Below, in pieces: positions 8,119 through 16,932 of a DNA stretch of 64,000 nucleotides (the stretch's first letter is position 1; every line of letters begins with the position of its first letter). The notes below the pieces were generated by a model, which was not told where the DNA came from, did not search any database, and was given only the letters and a program-made list of their open reading frames with translations. The position numbers and the translations under genes were made by a program. Source of the DNA: CAVVAY01 sp963746465 (GTDB lineage: Bacteria > Actinomycetota > Actinomycetes > JACCUZ01); assembly GCA_963746465.1 (NCBI GenBank), contig CAVVAY010000004.1, forward strand, positions 124,001 through 188,000, written 5' to 3'.

Positions 8119-9414
8119 TCAACGCTGCAGCAGGTAGTCGTCCGGCTCGCGCGGTGGGCGGTCCGGCGCGGGCCCCGCGGGGTGGCCGACCGCGATCGCA
8201 CCCATCGGCTCCCACCCGTCGGGCAGGTCGAGCTCGCGCACCACGACCTCCCGGCAGAACATCGTGCTGCTCACCCAGGCCGAGCCGAGCCCCTCGACGG
8301 CCAGGGCGACGAGCAGGTTCTCGACCCCGGCGCCCATCGCGACGAGGAACATCTCCCGCTCGGCGGCCGAACGCCGGGCGTCGGGGTAGTCGTGCATCCC
8401 GTCACCTGCCAGGCAGGGCACCACGAGGGTCGGCACGCCGCGCAGCACGTCGCCACGCCGGGTGCGCTTCGCGACCTGCTCGTCGGTGAACCCGTCGCGC
8501 CGAAGGTCGCGCACCCAGGCGGCGAGCATCGCGTCCAGCAGCGACCGGCGTACCTCGAGGTCGTCGACGACCACGAACCGCCACGGTGTCGTGTGGTGCG
8601 GTGCGGGGGCCGTGACGGCGGCCGCGACCGCGCGGCGGAGCACGGCGGGGTCGACCGCGTCGTCGGTGAACGCTCGGACGGTACGCCGGGCCGGCACGAC
8701 GTCGCGCGCACCCAGTCGGAAGAGGTCCTCGGCCGCCGGCCGCACCAGGGCCGCGGCGCCGGGACCGTCCTCCCGCGTCGTGCGGGCGGCGAGCCCGCGG
8801 ACGACGGCGAACGGCCGCCGGCCGAGCTTGCCCTTCACCAGGTCGGCAGCCGAGGCGACCTCGTCGGCGATGGCCGGCACGGTGACCTCGAGGACGTTGC
8901 CGTGCCCGTCGTCGCGGCCGCGCAGGTCGTCCAGCGGCGGCAGGCCGGCGACGCCGACGGCCTGGTCGGTCTGGCCGGTTCGCCAGGCCCGGCCCATCGT
9001 GTCGGTGACCACGACCGCCAGGTCGACGCCGGCCAGCTCGAGCAGCCGGGACCGCAGCGCGCGAGCCGACGCGTCGGGGTCCAGCGGCAGCAGCAGCACG
9101 GTGCCCGGCTCGGTCCCCGACGCGTCGACGCCGGCGGCCGCGAGCACCAGTCCGTGGCGGGTCTCGACGATCCGGGTCGGGCCCCGGCGGGCGACCACCC
9201 GCACCGTCTCGGAGCTGATCGCCTCCTCGCGGTCGACGCGCACGGCGCGACCCTCTGCCTTGGACACCACCTTGGACGTCACGACCACGACGTCGCCGTC
9301 GGCGAGCGGGAAGTCCTCGCCGGCCAGCGCGTCGAGCAGCAGCCCGGCCAGGTCGTCGCCGGCGGTGACCTCCGGCACGCCGTCCGGTGACCAGACGAGC
9401 AGCGACCCGCTCAT
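8119..9414 (-). CDS. fbiB: coenzyme F420:L-glutamate ligase, bifunctional FbiB
   Basis: About 431 residues. The N-terminal domain (1-245) is the F420-0:gamma-glutamyl ligase (DVVVVTSKVVSKAEGRAV; VVVTDTMGRAWRTGQTD), which adds glutamates to F420-0. The C-terminal domain (245-431) is the FMN-binding nitroreductase-like part (RRTVRAFTDDAVDPAVLRRA; HHTTPWRFVVVDD; GLGSAWVSS) used for dehydro-F420-0 reduction in actinobacterial FbiB. The full two-domain length is kept. It overlaps the 3' end of fbiA by 4 nt (ATGA), so the pair is one transcription unit. Confidence 0.95.
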   Translation of the reverse strand: MSGSLLVWSPDGVPEVTAGDDLAGLLLDALAGEDFPLADGDVVVVTSKVVSKAEGRAVRVDREEAISSETVRVVARRGPTRIVETRHGLVLAAAGVDASGTEPGTVLLLPLDPDASARALRSRLLELAGVDLAVVVTDTMGRAWRTGQTDQAVGVAGLPPLDDLRGRDDGHGNVLEVTVPAIADEVASAADLVKGKLGRRPFAVVRGLAARTTREDGPGAAALVRPAAEDLFRLGARDVVPARRTVRAFTDDAVDPAVLRRAVAAAVTAPAPHHTTPWRFVVVDDLEVRRSLLDAMLAAWVRDLRRDGFTDEQVAKRTRRGDVLRGVPTLVVPCLAGDGMHDYPDARRSAAEREMFLVAMGAGVENLLVALAVEGLGSAWVSSTMFCREVVVRELDLPDGWEPMGAIAVGHPAGPAPDRPPREPDDYLLQR

Positions 9415-10424
9415 CGGACCCGGTCGGCGACCAGGTCCGCCGCCATCGCCAGTGCCGACCGGGCCATCAAGGCCGCCGACTCGACGTCCGGCATCAGCAG
9501 CGGGACCGACCGGCAGGAGATGCCCGCCGCCTCGACCGCCGGCACCGCGTCGGCGTCGGCGCTGTCGACCAGCCAGCCGTCGAGCAGGCCACCGTCACGA
9601 CGGGCGCCGTAGTGCAACGCCACCGCGGCCGTCGTCGTCTCGACGCCGATCGCGGCCAGCACCCGGTCGGCCATGCCGCGCACCGGGGCGCCGCCGACGA
9701 TCGGCGAGAGACCGACCACCGGTGCGGGGGAGGAGAGCAGTGCCTCGCGCACACCGGGGACGGACAGCACGGTGCCGATGCTGACCACCGGGTTGGACGG
9801 CGGCATCAGCACGAGGTCGGCGTCGGCGAACGCCTGGACCACACCGGGGCCGGGCCGGGCGTGCTCGGCGCCGACGGCGACGATCTCGTGCGCATCGGGT
9901 GCCGCGTGCAGCCGCACCCAGTACTCCTGGAAGTGCACCGCCCGTCGGCCGCCCGGCGCATCCGGGTCGTCGATCACGACGTGCGTCTCGACCCGGTCGT
10001 CGCTCATCGGCAGCAGCCGCACACCGAGGTCCGGCAGTCCCCACCGGGTGCACAACGCCTCGGTCACCTGGCTGAGCGGGTAGCCGGCGTCGAGCATCTG
10101 GGTGCGCACGACGTGGGTGGCGATGTCGCGGTCGCCGAGACCGAACCAGGCCGGCCCGACGCCGTACGCCGCCAGCTCGTCCTTGACCACGAAGGTCTCC
10201 CCCGCGCGGCCCCAGCCCTGCTCCTCGTGGATGCCGCCGCCCAGGGTGTACATCACGGTGTCCAGGTCGGGGCAGACCCGCAGCCCGAACAGCGTGATGT
10301 CGTCGCCGGTGTTGCCGACGACGGTCACCTGGACCGGGTCGTCCGGGTCCGGCGGGACGGCGGCGAGCAGGCCACGGAGGAACCGGGCGGCGCCGATTCC
10401 ACCGGCCGGGACGACGATCTGCAT
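9411..10424 (-). CDS. fbiA: 2-phospho-L-lactate transferase FbiA (F420 biosynthesis)
   Basis: About 337 residues from ATG 10424 (MQIVVPAGGIGAARFLRGL), the start conserved in the CofD/FbiA family; an upstream ATG at 10490 would add 22 unlike residues. NTGDDITLFGLRVCPDLDTV and the PPSNPVVSIGTVLSVPG loop are family motifs. The enzyme joins a phospholactate/phosphoenolpyruvate-derived moiety to Fo, giving (dehydro-)F420-0. No clear Shine-Dalgarno precedes the ATG. The gene is divergent from whiB, the order known in mycobacteria (whiB2-fbiA-fbiB). Confidence 0.95.
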   Translation of the reverse strand: MQIVVPAGGIGAARFLRGLLAAVPPDPDDPVQVTVVGNTGDDITLFGLRVCPDLDTVMYTLGGGIHEEQGWGRAGETFVVKDELAAYGVGPAWFGLGDRDIATHVVRTQMLDAGYPLSQVTEALCTRWGLPDLGVRLLPMSDDRVETHVVIDDPDAPGGRRAVHFQEYWVRLHAAPDAHEIVAVGAEHARPGPGVVQAFADADLVLMPPSNPVVSIGTVLSVPGVREALLSSPAPVVGLSPIVGGAPVRGMADRVLAAIGVETTTAAVALHYGARRDGGLLDGWLVDSADADAVPAVEAAGISCRSVPLLMPDVESAALMARSALAMAADLVADRVR

Positions 10425-10498
10425 GGGCGCCAGTCTGGCCGGTCGGGCGCGACACGCCGCAAAGAGGTCGTCCGTTCGGCTAAATATCACCGTCCGGC

Positions 10499-10528
10499 TT
10501 GACGAAGAGGTAACGACGCGCGTGTAAT
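10499..10528 (+). promoter_or_regulatory. candidate sigma-70 type promoter of whiB
   Basis: TTGACG (10499-10504), an 18-bp spacer and TGTAAT (10523-10528; five of six match TATAAT). This predicts a start near 10535 and a 65-nt leader before the whiB ATG. The region is one of the few AT-richer spots in the window. Confidence 0.55.
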
Positions 10529-10599
10529 TCCACCAGTGTCATTCGGTGGCCGGCGCCCACAGCGCGTCGGTGCCGGGCCAGGGTCGAGGAGGCAACGCC

Positions 10600-10857
10600 A
10601 TGGGCGAGGTGTATCCGCTCATCGATGAGCCGGACGAGGACAACGGCTGGCAGGACCGTGCCTTGTGCGCACAGACGGATCCGGAGGCGTTCTTCCCGGA
10701 GAAGGGCGGCTCCACCCGGGAGGCGAAGAAGGTGTGTCTCGGCTGCGACGTGCGGGCCGAGTGTCTCGAGTACGCCCTGATGAAGGACGAGCGGTTCGGC
10801 ATCTGGGGCGGGCTGTCGGAGCGCGAGCGCCGGCGGCTGAAGAAGAGCGCCGTCTAA
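10600..10857 (+). CDS. whiB: WhiB-family iron-sulfur transcription regulator (WhiB2/WhmD type)
   Basis: 85 residues from ATG 10600, chosen because GAGGAGG stands 8-9 nt upstream. Four cluster cysteines are present (C23, C46, C49, C55, in the order C-x22-C-x2-C-x5-C), followed by the GIWGGLSERERRRLKK turn and basic tail that bind DNA. In mycobacteria and Streptomyces this member controls septation/cell division, working with the primary sigma factor. Its place next to fbiA supports the WhiB2 assignment. Confidence 0.95.
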   Translation: MGEVYPLIDEPDEDNGWQDRALCAQTDPEAFFPEKGGSTREAKKVCLGCDVRAECLEYALMKDERFGIWGGLSERERRRLKKSAV

Positions 10858-10866
10858 CTGCTCCCG

Positions 10867-10872
10867 TAGGGT
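10867..10872 (+). promoter_or_regulatory. candidate -10 box (TAGGGT) for the GT2 gene
   Basis: TAGGGT lies 10 nt before ATG 10883, predicting a transcript with almost no leader. No Shine-Dalgarno is visible in between. Confidence 0.35.
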
Positions 10873-10882
10873 TGGCAGCCGC

Positions 10883-13800
10883 ATGCCGACCCCAGCCTCC
10901 ACGCGCTCCGAGCGGGCCGTTCCACCGGTGACGGTCACCGCGGTGGTGGTGGCGCACTCCGGCGACCGGTGGCTGCCCGGACTGCAGGCAGCACTCGCCG
11001 GGCAGACCCGGCAGCCCGACGTCGTGGTCGCCGCCGACACCTCCGAGAACCACCCCGCCACCTCGCCCGGCGATACACCGGACCCGCTGCGCCGCTGGCT
11101 CGGCGCGGACCACGTCGTCGAGCTGCCGGCCGGCACCGGCTTCGGCGCCGCCGTGCAGGCCGCCCTGAACCACGCCCCGCAGCCGGCCGACTGGGTGTGG
11201 CTGCTGCACGACGACTGTGCGCCCGCGCCCTCGGCCCTGGAGAAGCTGCTCGCGGAGGTCGGTCACGACCCGCGGATCGCCGTGGCGGGGCCGAAGGTCC
11301 TCGGTCTGGGTGACCGCCGGCTGCTGCTCGAGGTCGGCGTCACGATCGCCCGCAGCGGCCGCCGCGACGTCGGACTGGAGCGCCGCGAGTACGACCAGGG
11401 CCAGCACGACGGCGTCCGCCCGGTGCTGGCGGTCGGCACCGCCGGCATGCTGGTGCGCCGCGACGTATGGGACGAGCTCGGCGGCCTGGACCCCCGGCTG
11501 CCGTTGCTGCGCGACGACGTCGACCTCGGCTGGCGGGCCAACCTGGCCGGCCACCGGGTGGTCGTGGCGACCGATGCCGTCGTGCACCACGCGGAGGCGG
11601 CGAGCCATCGGCGTCGGCCGGTGCATGTCGCGGGGGGACGGCTGCACCGGCTGGACCGGCAGCATGCGCTGTACGTGCTGCTCGCCAACCTGCCGCTGCC
11701 CCGTCTGCTGATCGCCCTGCCGGTGCTCACGGTGTCCACCCTGCTGCGGTCGCTCGGCCTGCTCGCCGGCAAGCGGCCGGCCCACGCGGCCGACGAGGCG
11801 CTTGCCCTGCTCGCCGTGCTGGGGCGGCCGGACCGGCTGTTCCACGCCCGGCGGAACCGGCGGCGGACCCGGCGGGTCCCGGCCCGGACCGCGCTGCCTC
11901 TGCTCGCGCCGCGATCTGCCGGCGTCCGGCACGCCATGGAGACGCTGAGCCTGTTCCTCGGCACCTCGGCCGGCGAGGTGGTCGGCGGGCGGCACCGGGC
12001 GAGCTCGCGGTCACCGGAGACCGGCCCGACCGGTGACGAGGCCGACGAGCTGCCGTCGACGTCGTCGGGCCTGCTGCGCCGGCTGCTGGTCCGGCCTTCG
12101 GTGCTGCTCGTCGCGGCGTTGACCGTGCTGGCCCTCGCGGCCGCGCGCGGCCTGCTCGGCGACGGACGGCTGATGGGCGGTGCGCTGCTGCCGGCGCCGT
12201 TGTCGGCCAGCAGCCTGTGGCACACCTACATCGCTGCCTGGCACCCGGTCGGGCTGGGCAGCGACACCGTCGCCCCGCCGTACCTGGCGGTCCTGGCGGC
12301 GCTCGCCGGCCTGCTGCTCGGCAGCGCGGAACGCGCCGTCGACCTCCTGCTGCTCGGCACCGTCCCGCTGGCGGGCACGGCGGCCTACCTCGCCCTGCGC
12401 CGGCTGGTGGCCGCGACGCCGCTGCGGGTCTGGGGAGCGGTCGCCTACGCACTGCTCCCGCCGGTGCTCGGCGCCGTCGCCGCCGGTCGTCTCGGGACGG
12501 CCGTCGCCGCTGTGCTGCTGCCGCTGCTGGTGCTCGCCGTGCTGCGCACCTTCGGCGCGGACGGCCGGCCGGCGAGCTGGCGGGCCGGCTGGGCGGCCGG
12601 ACTGCTCCTCGCGCTGATGGCGTCGTTCGTGCCGATGGCCTGGGTGGTGGCCACACCATTGGTCATCGGGCTCGCGGTCGGGACCGGTGCGGGACACCGA
12701 CGTCGCTCGCTGGTCCGGGCCGCGGTGCCGGTCCTGGTGCCGCCGCTGCTCCTGCTGCCGTGGCTGCCGGCGCTGGTGGCCGACCCCCAGCTGCTGCTGC
12801 TCGAGGCCGGCCTGCCCGGTCCCGGCCTGTCGGAGGCGGACCTCGACGGGCTGGACCTGCTGCTGCTGCACCCCGGCGGGCCGGGGCTGCCTCCGCTGGT
12901 GCTCACCGTCGGCCTGGTGGTCGCGGCGCTGGCCGGTCTGCTCCGGCCGGCCGGCCGGCGTCCGGTGCTGCTCGGCTGGCTCGTCGCGGTCGTCGGGCTG
13001 GCCGGCGCGCTGGCCCTGAGCCGGACGACGGTCACGACACCGACCGCCGAGACGCCGGTGCCTGCCTGGCCCGGGCTGCTCGTGCTCGTCGCGGGGGCCG
13101 GGCTGGTCGTCGCCGCGGTGGCCGGTGCCGCCGGCGCCCGGGAGCGGGTGACCCGCGCGAGCTTCGGCTGGCGGCAGCCCGGCGCGCTGCTGGTCCTGGC
13201 GCTGGCCGTGGTGGCGCCCCTCGTCACGGCTGGCTGGTGGGTCGTCACCGGGGCCGGCGATCCTCTCGAGCGGCGCGACCCGGTGCTGCTGCCGGCCTTC
13301 GTCGCCGCCGAGGGCGCCGAGAAGGCCCGCCCCCGCACCCTGGTCCTGCGGTCCCGCCCCGACGGCTCGCTGTCCTACGCGCTGCTGCGGTCGGACGGAC
13401 CGCGGACGGGCGACGCCGAGCTCGTCCCGCCGCCCGACCGTGACACCGGGCTGGACGCCGCAGTCGCCGACCTGACCTCCGGTCGCGGCGGCGAGGCCGC
13501 GGCCCGCCTGGTCCCGTACGGCGTCCGGTTCGTGCTGCTCACCAAGCCGGCCGACCGCGCCCTGGCCCGCTCCATCGACACCGTGCCCGGCGTGCTGCGG
13601 GTCAGCGGCCAGGGCGGTTCGCTGCTCTGGCAGGTCGACTACCCGACCGGTCGGGTCCGGGTGCTGCCACCCGACGCCCCCGTGGTCGAGGACGACGGCT
13701 CGCCGCCGCCCGCGAAGGTGCTTCCCGCCGGGCAGGTCGAGTCGCACGCCGAGCTCGGGCCCGGCCGGGCCGGCCGGCTGCTGGTGCTGGCCGATGCCCG

Positions 13801-14098
13801 GGACACCGGCTGGCGGGCCACGGTCGACGGCCGCACGCTCACGCCACGCCGGTACGACGGGTGGGCGCAGGCTTTCGAGCTGCCGGCCGGGCGCGGGGGC
13901 CTCGACCTCACCCACGACCAAGGGCTGCGGCCGGTCCTGCTCTGGGTCCAGCTCGGCCTGCTGGTCCTGGTCGTCATCCTCGCCCTCCCGCAGGTGCAGG
14001 CCTCGCTGGACGACGTCGACGGGCAGCCGGACATCGGCGCCGACCTGCCGGAGCCGACGCCCGTCGCTGCCGGCGGCCGGACGGAAGTGCCCCGGTGA
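10883..14098 (+). CDS. large membrane glycosyltransferase (GT2 head, polytopic C-terminal region)
   Basis: 1071 residues. Residues 1-300 form a GT-A family 2 domain (VTAVVVAHSGDRWLPGLQAA; LLHDDCAPAPSAL with the DxD-like site; PLLRDDVDLGWRANLAGHRV). From about residue 400 to 860 there are many hydrophobic helices (for example LLVAALTVLALAAARGLL, LVVAALAGLLRPAGR), then an outside segment and one last helix near 1020-1040. Actinobacterial homologues sit between whiB and DUF5719 genes. It likely uses a lipid-linked sugar and adds to an exported polymer; the acceptor is unknown. The downstream gene starts within its stop codon (GTGA). Confidence 0.88.
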   Translation: MPTPASTRSERAVPPVTVTAVVVAHSGDRWLPGLQAALAGQTRQPDVVVAADTSENHPATSPGDTPDPLRRWLGADHVVELPAGTGFGAAVQAALNHAPQPADWVWLLHDDCAPAPSALEKLLAEVGHDPRIAVAGPKVLGLGDRRLLLEVGVTIARSGRRDVGLERREYDQGQHDGVRPVLAVGTAGMLVRRDVWDELGGLDPRLPLLRDDVDLGWRANLAGHRVVVATDAVVHHAEAASHRRRPVHVAGGRLHRLDRQHALYVLLANLPLPRLLIALPVLTVSTLLRSLGLLAGKRPAHAADEALALLAVLGRPDRLFHARRNRRRTRRVPARTALPLLAPRSAGVRHAMETLSLFLGTSAGEVVGGRHRASSRSPETGPTGDEADELPSTSSGLLRRLLVRPSVLLVAALTVLALAAARGLLGDGRLMGGALLPAPLSASSLWHTYIAAWHPVGLGSDTVAPPYLAVLAALAGLLLGSAERAVDLLLLGTVPLAGTAAYLALRRLVAATPLRVWGAVAYALLPPVLGAVAAGRLGTAVAAVLLPLLVLAVLRTFGADGRPASWRAGWAAGLLLALMASFVPMAWVVATPLVIGLAVGTGAGHRRRSLVRAAVPVLVPPLLLLPWLPALVADPQLLLLEAGLPGPGLSEADLDGLDLLLLHPGGPGLPPLVLTVGLVVAALAGLLRPAGRRPVLLGWLVAVVGLAGALALSRTTVTTPTAETPVPAWPGLLVLVAGAGLVVAAVAGAAGARERVTRASFGWRQPGALLVLALAVVAPLVTAGWWVVTGAGDPLERRDPVLLPAFVAAEGAEKARPRTLVLRSRPDGSLSYALLRSDGPRTGDAELVPPPDRDTGLDAAVADLTSGRGGEAAARLVPYGVRFVLLTKPADRALARSIDTVPGVLRVSGQGGSLLWQVDYPTGRVRVLPPDAPVVEDDGSPPPAKVLPAGQVESHAELGPGRAGRLLVLADARDTGWRATVDGRTLTPRRYDGWAQAFELPAGRGGLDLTHDQGLRPVLLWVQLGLLVLVVILALPQVQASLDDVDGQPDIGADLPEPTPVAAGGRTEVPR

Positions 14099-15606
14099 GG
14101 CCGGCGGTGTCCCGGGTCCTGCGCCGGCCCGGCATCGCACTGCTCGGCGCGGTGCTCCTGCTCGCCGGCCTGGGGGTGACCGCCGACCTCACGGGTCCGT
14201 TGCCGCGGGCCGAGAGTGCCGCCGGGGCCGAGCGGCTGCCGGACCGTCCGGCGGTCCCGGTCGCGAGGGCAGAAGCGGTCTGCCCGGACCCGGTGGTCGA
14301 CGAGAAGACCGAGACCCGGATCAGCGTCGGCGCTCCCGGCGGGGGGACCGCGTCCGGCGCGGCCGAGGGCCGGGCCCGCCTGACGCCGATGACCGGCGGC
14401 TCCGGCCTGGTCGACGTGATCGCGCCCGGGTCCGGGTCGGCACTCGCTGTGCCCGACCAGGGTCCCCTGGTCGCGCGGGGGACCGGCGCCTCCGCCCCCG
14501 GCCTGGCCGTGGGGATGCTGACCCGCAGCACGGTGGACGCCATGCGCGGCCTGGCGGGCACCGGCTGCGCCGTACCCGGCACCGACTTCTGGTTCGTCGG
14601 CAGCGGTGCCGTCGTCGGGCAGCGCGGCCGGGTCTACCTGACCAACCCGGAACCTGCGCCGGCGGTTGCCGACATCACGCTCTACGGTCCGGAAGGCCCG
14701 ATCGACGCGCCGGCCGGCCGCGGGGTGCCGATCGCCGCCGGCACCCAGGAGGTCCGGCTGCTCGACGCGCTCGCACCCGGGACCACCCGGTTCGCGGTGC
14801 ACGTGCACGTGCGCAGCGGACGGGTCGCTGCCGCAGTCCGCGACCAGCAGCTGGACGGGCTGACCCCCCGCGGCGCCGACTGGGTGCCGCCCGCCGCACC
14901 GCCGGCCCTGCGCCAGGTGGTCCCCGGCGTCGTCGCCGGGGCGGGGGAGCGGCTGCTGCAGGTCGTCTCCCCGGGAGCCTCGGACGCCATCGTCAAGCTC
15001 CGTCTGATCACCGAGTCCGGGTCCTTCGCGCCGGTCGGCCTGGACGTTCTCGAGGTCCCCGCCGGCTCGGTCGCCGAGGTCGACCTGGCGAAGTACACCG
15101 ACGCGGCTGCCGTCGCGGTGTCGCTGGACTCCGACGTCCCGGTGACCGCCGGCGTCGCGGCCCGGGCCACCTCCGCGACCGATGAGCTCACCGACGTGGC
15201 CTACACGGCGGCCGGCCGGCCGCTGACGCCGACGACTCCCGGCGTCGTCGCCGAGGCCCGGCAGGGCGACGGGGTCACCAGCTCGCTGCTGCTCGCCGCA
15301 CCCGGCAAGGACGCCACGCTCCGCCTCGCGCCGGTGTCACCGGCGACCGGCACGCCGGCCGAGGTGGAGGTGCCCGGCGGCAGCCAGGTGGTGGTCGACC
15401 TCGGCACGGTCAGCACGGCCGCCACCTTCAGCCTCACGGTCACGCCGCTGGCCGGCTCCGGACCGGTGCTCGCGGCCCGGGCCGTCAGCGAGGCCGAGGA
15501 CCGCGGACCGCTGCTGACCATCGACCTGGTCGAGCCCGGCCGCTACGCCGTGACGGTGCCGCGGGTCCTGGCGGACCTGTCGACCGGCCTGCGACCGCGC
15601 GGCTAG
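14095..15606 (+). CDS. DUF5719 family secreted/membrane-anchored protein
   Basis: 503 residues from GTG 14095, which overlaps the TGA of the glycosyltransferase by 4 nt. One N-terminal hydrophobic helix (GIALLGAVLLLAGLGVTADL) is followed by a long Ala/Val/Gly-rich outside domain with repeated beta-strand patterns (DFWFVGSGAVVGQRGRVYL; VYLTNPEPAPAVADITLYG), as in the DUF5719 family. No catalytic motif is visible. Translational coupling to the GT2 protein suggests the two act together at the cell surface. Confidence 0.85.
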   Translation: MRPAVSRVLRRPGIALLGAVLLLAGLGVTADLTGPLPRAESAAGAERLPDRPAVPVARAEAVCPDPVVDEKTETRISVGAPGGGTASGAAEGRARLTPMTGGSGLVDVIAPGSGSALAVPDQGPLVARGTGASAPGLAVGMLTRSTVDAMRGLAGTGCAVPGTDFWFVGSGAVVGQRGRVYLTNPEPAPAVADITLYGPEGPIDAPAGRGVPIAAGTQEVRLLDALAPGTTRFAVHVHVRSGRVAAAVRDQQLDGLTPRGADWVPPAAPPALRQVVPGVVAGAGERLLQVVSPGASDAIVKLRLITESGSFAPVGLDVLEVPAGSVAEVDLAKYTDAAAVAVSLDSDVPVTAGVAARATSATDELTDVAYTAAGRPLTPTTPGVVAEARQGDGVTSSLLLAAPGKDATLRLAPVSPATGTPAEVEVPGGSQVVVDLGTVSTAATFSLTVTPLAGSGPVLAARAVSEAEDRGPLLTIDLVEPGRYAVTVPRVLADLSTGLRPRG

Positions 15607-16029
15607 TCAGGCCGGCGGCTCGTCGTCCCGCTCGGGGTCGACGACCTCCGGCGGCAGGCCGAGCAGGTCGGCGACGGCCTCGACCACCACGTCGTGCACG
15701 AGGTCCTCGCGGACGCGCTGCGTCCTGGCCCGCGACTCGACCGGCCGGCGGTAGACGACGATCCGGGCCGGCTCGTCCAGGGTCGCCGGCTCGGCCCGCG
15801 ACAACGGCACGCCGTCGAGGTGGTCCGGCGGCACGTCCTCGACCAGGACGTCGACCGCCTCGAGCTGGTTGCCCCACTGCCGCGACACCCGGGTCACGGC
15901 GTCCAGCACCAGCTCGTCGAACTCCTCCGACCGGCTCCGGGCCGCCGGCAGGTCGCCGGGCAGCAGCGCCCCGCGCAGGCCCCGGCCGCGGCGGTCCCGT
16001 CGCCGGCCGCCGGCCGCGTGCTCGGTCAT
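15607..16029 (-). CDS. metallopeptidase-family (zincin-like, DUF1025) protein without HExxH
   Basis: 140 residues. An Arg-rich N-terminus precedes the family core: FDELVLDAVTRVSRQWGNQL, VLVEDVPPDHLDG, RIVVYRRPVESRA. Where enzymatically active members have HExxH, this protein reads VHDVVVEAVADLLGL, so the zinc-binding motif is missing. It matches the Rv3259-type position between the DUF5719 gene and DUF3499. It is convergent with the DUF5719 gene with no gap. Likely a non-catalytic relative; its role is unknown. Confidence 0.8.
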   Translation of the reverse strand: MTEHAAGGRRRDRRGRGLRGALLPGDLPAARSRSEEFDELVLDAVTRVSRQWGNQLEAVDVLVEDVPPDHLDGVPLSRAEPATLDEPARIVVYRRPVESRARTQRVREDLVHDVVVEAVADLLGLPPEVVDPERDDEPPA

Positions 16030-16101
16030 GGCCGCCAGCCTAGAGATGACGCGCCGAGGGAGTTGGGCCGGTCAATGCGGCCCGCGATCGGTCCCGGTCG
16101 C

Positions 16102-16107
16102 TACCGT
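16102..16107 (+). promoter_or_regulatory. candidate -10 box (TACCGT), leaderless DUF3499 transcript
   Basis: TACCGT fits TANNNT and ends 7 nt before GTG 16115, and no Shine-Dalgarno is present, which suggests a leaderless message. Confidence 0.4.
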
Positions 16108-16114
16108 TCGGCCC

Positions 16115-16462
16115 GTGAGCCCTGTCCGCCGCTGCTCCCGCACCGCGTGCGGGCGGCCCGCCGTCGCGACGCTCACCTACGTGTACGCCGACAGCACCGC
16201 CGTGCTCGGCCCGCTGGCCACCTACGCCGAACCGCACTGCTACGACCTGTGCGCCGCACACTCCGAGCGGCTGACCGCCCCGCGCGGCTGGGAGGTGCTC
16301 CGGCTCGCGCCGGACCCGGCCGACCTCGGGCCGAGCAGCGACGACCTGGAGGCGCTGGCCGACGCCGTCCGCGAGGCCGCTCGCCCCGCGCCGGAGCCGG
16401 CCCGGGAGCCGGTCGAGGTCGGCCGCCGCGGCCACCTGCGGATGCTCCGCAGCCCGGACTGA
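16115..16462 (+). CDS. DUF3499 protein (Rv3258c-like)
   Basis: 115 residues. The N-terminal two thirds carry a conserved Cys/His set: RRCSRTACGRPA, then HCYDLCAAHSERLTAPRGWE, consistent with a small treble-clef or zinc-ribbon fold. The C-terminal part (60-115) is Ala/Glu/Pro-rich and ends GRRGHLRMLRSPD. The family is confined to actinobacteria and is of unknown function; its place directly before the phosphomannomutase gene is conserved in mycobacteria. Confidence 0.9.
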   Translation: MSPVRRCSRTACGRPAVATLTYVYADSTAVLGPLATYAEPHCYDLCAAHSERLTAPRGWEVLRLAPDPADLGPSSDDLEALADAVREAARPAPEPAREPVEVGRRGHLRMLRSPD

Positions 16463-16628
16463 TCGGGCGGCCCGCGTGCGCCTGTCCGGTTTGCCCCGGA
16501 CACGCCGGTTCCTCAAGGGATTGACGAGCCCTGCCGATGCATCCGTGTCATCCCGGGTAGCCATCGTTCCTTCCTCCGGCGCCCGCGCAGCACCTCCATC
16601 ATCGGCATCGTCGAAAGCGGACTTCCTC

Positions 16629-16880
16629 ATGGCGCGCACCAGCACGGCTTCCCGCCCGCACATCCCCCTCGGCTCGCTGACCCAGCCCGGTGCCCGGGGC
16701 GGCGCCAGCTGTCGCGCCTGCGGTAGCGAGCGGGTCACCCGCATCGCGATGAACCTCACCGACGGTTCGCCGGTGGAGTTCACCTCCTGCCACCACTGCG
16801 AGCACCGCACCTGGGCCGAGCAGGGCAGTGCACGCGCACTTCCGGTCGACCGGGTGCTGGACAAGACCCGCAAGGTCTGA
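16629..16880 (+). CDS. small zinc-ribbon protein
   Basis: 83 residues from ATG 16629. Two CxxC knuckles (SCRACGSERV and SCHHCEHRTW, 24 residues apart) define a rubredoxin-like zinc ribbon. The rest is short and basic, ending VDRVLDKTRKV. Longer starts upstream (16476) give a low-complexity N-terminus and are not favoured. No function is known; it might bind nucleic acid or be a partner of the neighbouring sugar genes. Confidence 0.75.
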   Translation: MARTSTASRPHIPLGSLTQPGARGGASCRACGSERVTRIAMNLTDGSPVEFTSCHHCEHRTWAEQGSARALPVDRVLDKTRKV

Positions 16881-16887
16881 GGCGTCC

Positions 16888-16907
16888 GGCGCCCCTCCGG
16901 GAGCGCC
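16888..16907 (+). terminator. candidate hairpin between the zinc ribbon and manB
   Basis: GGCGC and GCGCC arms enclose a 10-nt segment in which two more C-G pairs can form. It lies 8 nt after the zinc-ribbon stop. There is no T tract, so it is only terminator-like. Confidence 0.35.
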
Positions 16908-16919
16908 TTCGGTGGCCGG

Positions 16920-16925
16920 TAGGCT
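16920..16925 (+). promoter_or_regulatory. candidate -10 box (TAGGCT), leaderless manB transcript
   Basis: TAGGCT ends 7 nt before GTG 16933, the spacing for initiation at the start codon itself; no Shine-Dalgarno is seen. This supports choosing GTG 16933. Confidence 0.45.
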
Positions 16926-16932
16926 CGCCGCC

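Noticed and set aside
10510..10528. GTAAC and GTAAT boxes upstream of whiB as MtrA sites
   Set aside because: Spacing does not fit the known MtrA repeat pattern, and the second box is part of the -10 element.
12011..14140. Long minus-strand frame (709 codons) opposite the GT2 gene
   Set aside because: Gln/Arg/Gly-rich shadow translation with no domain or start signal.
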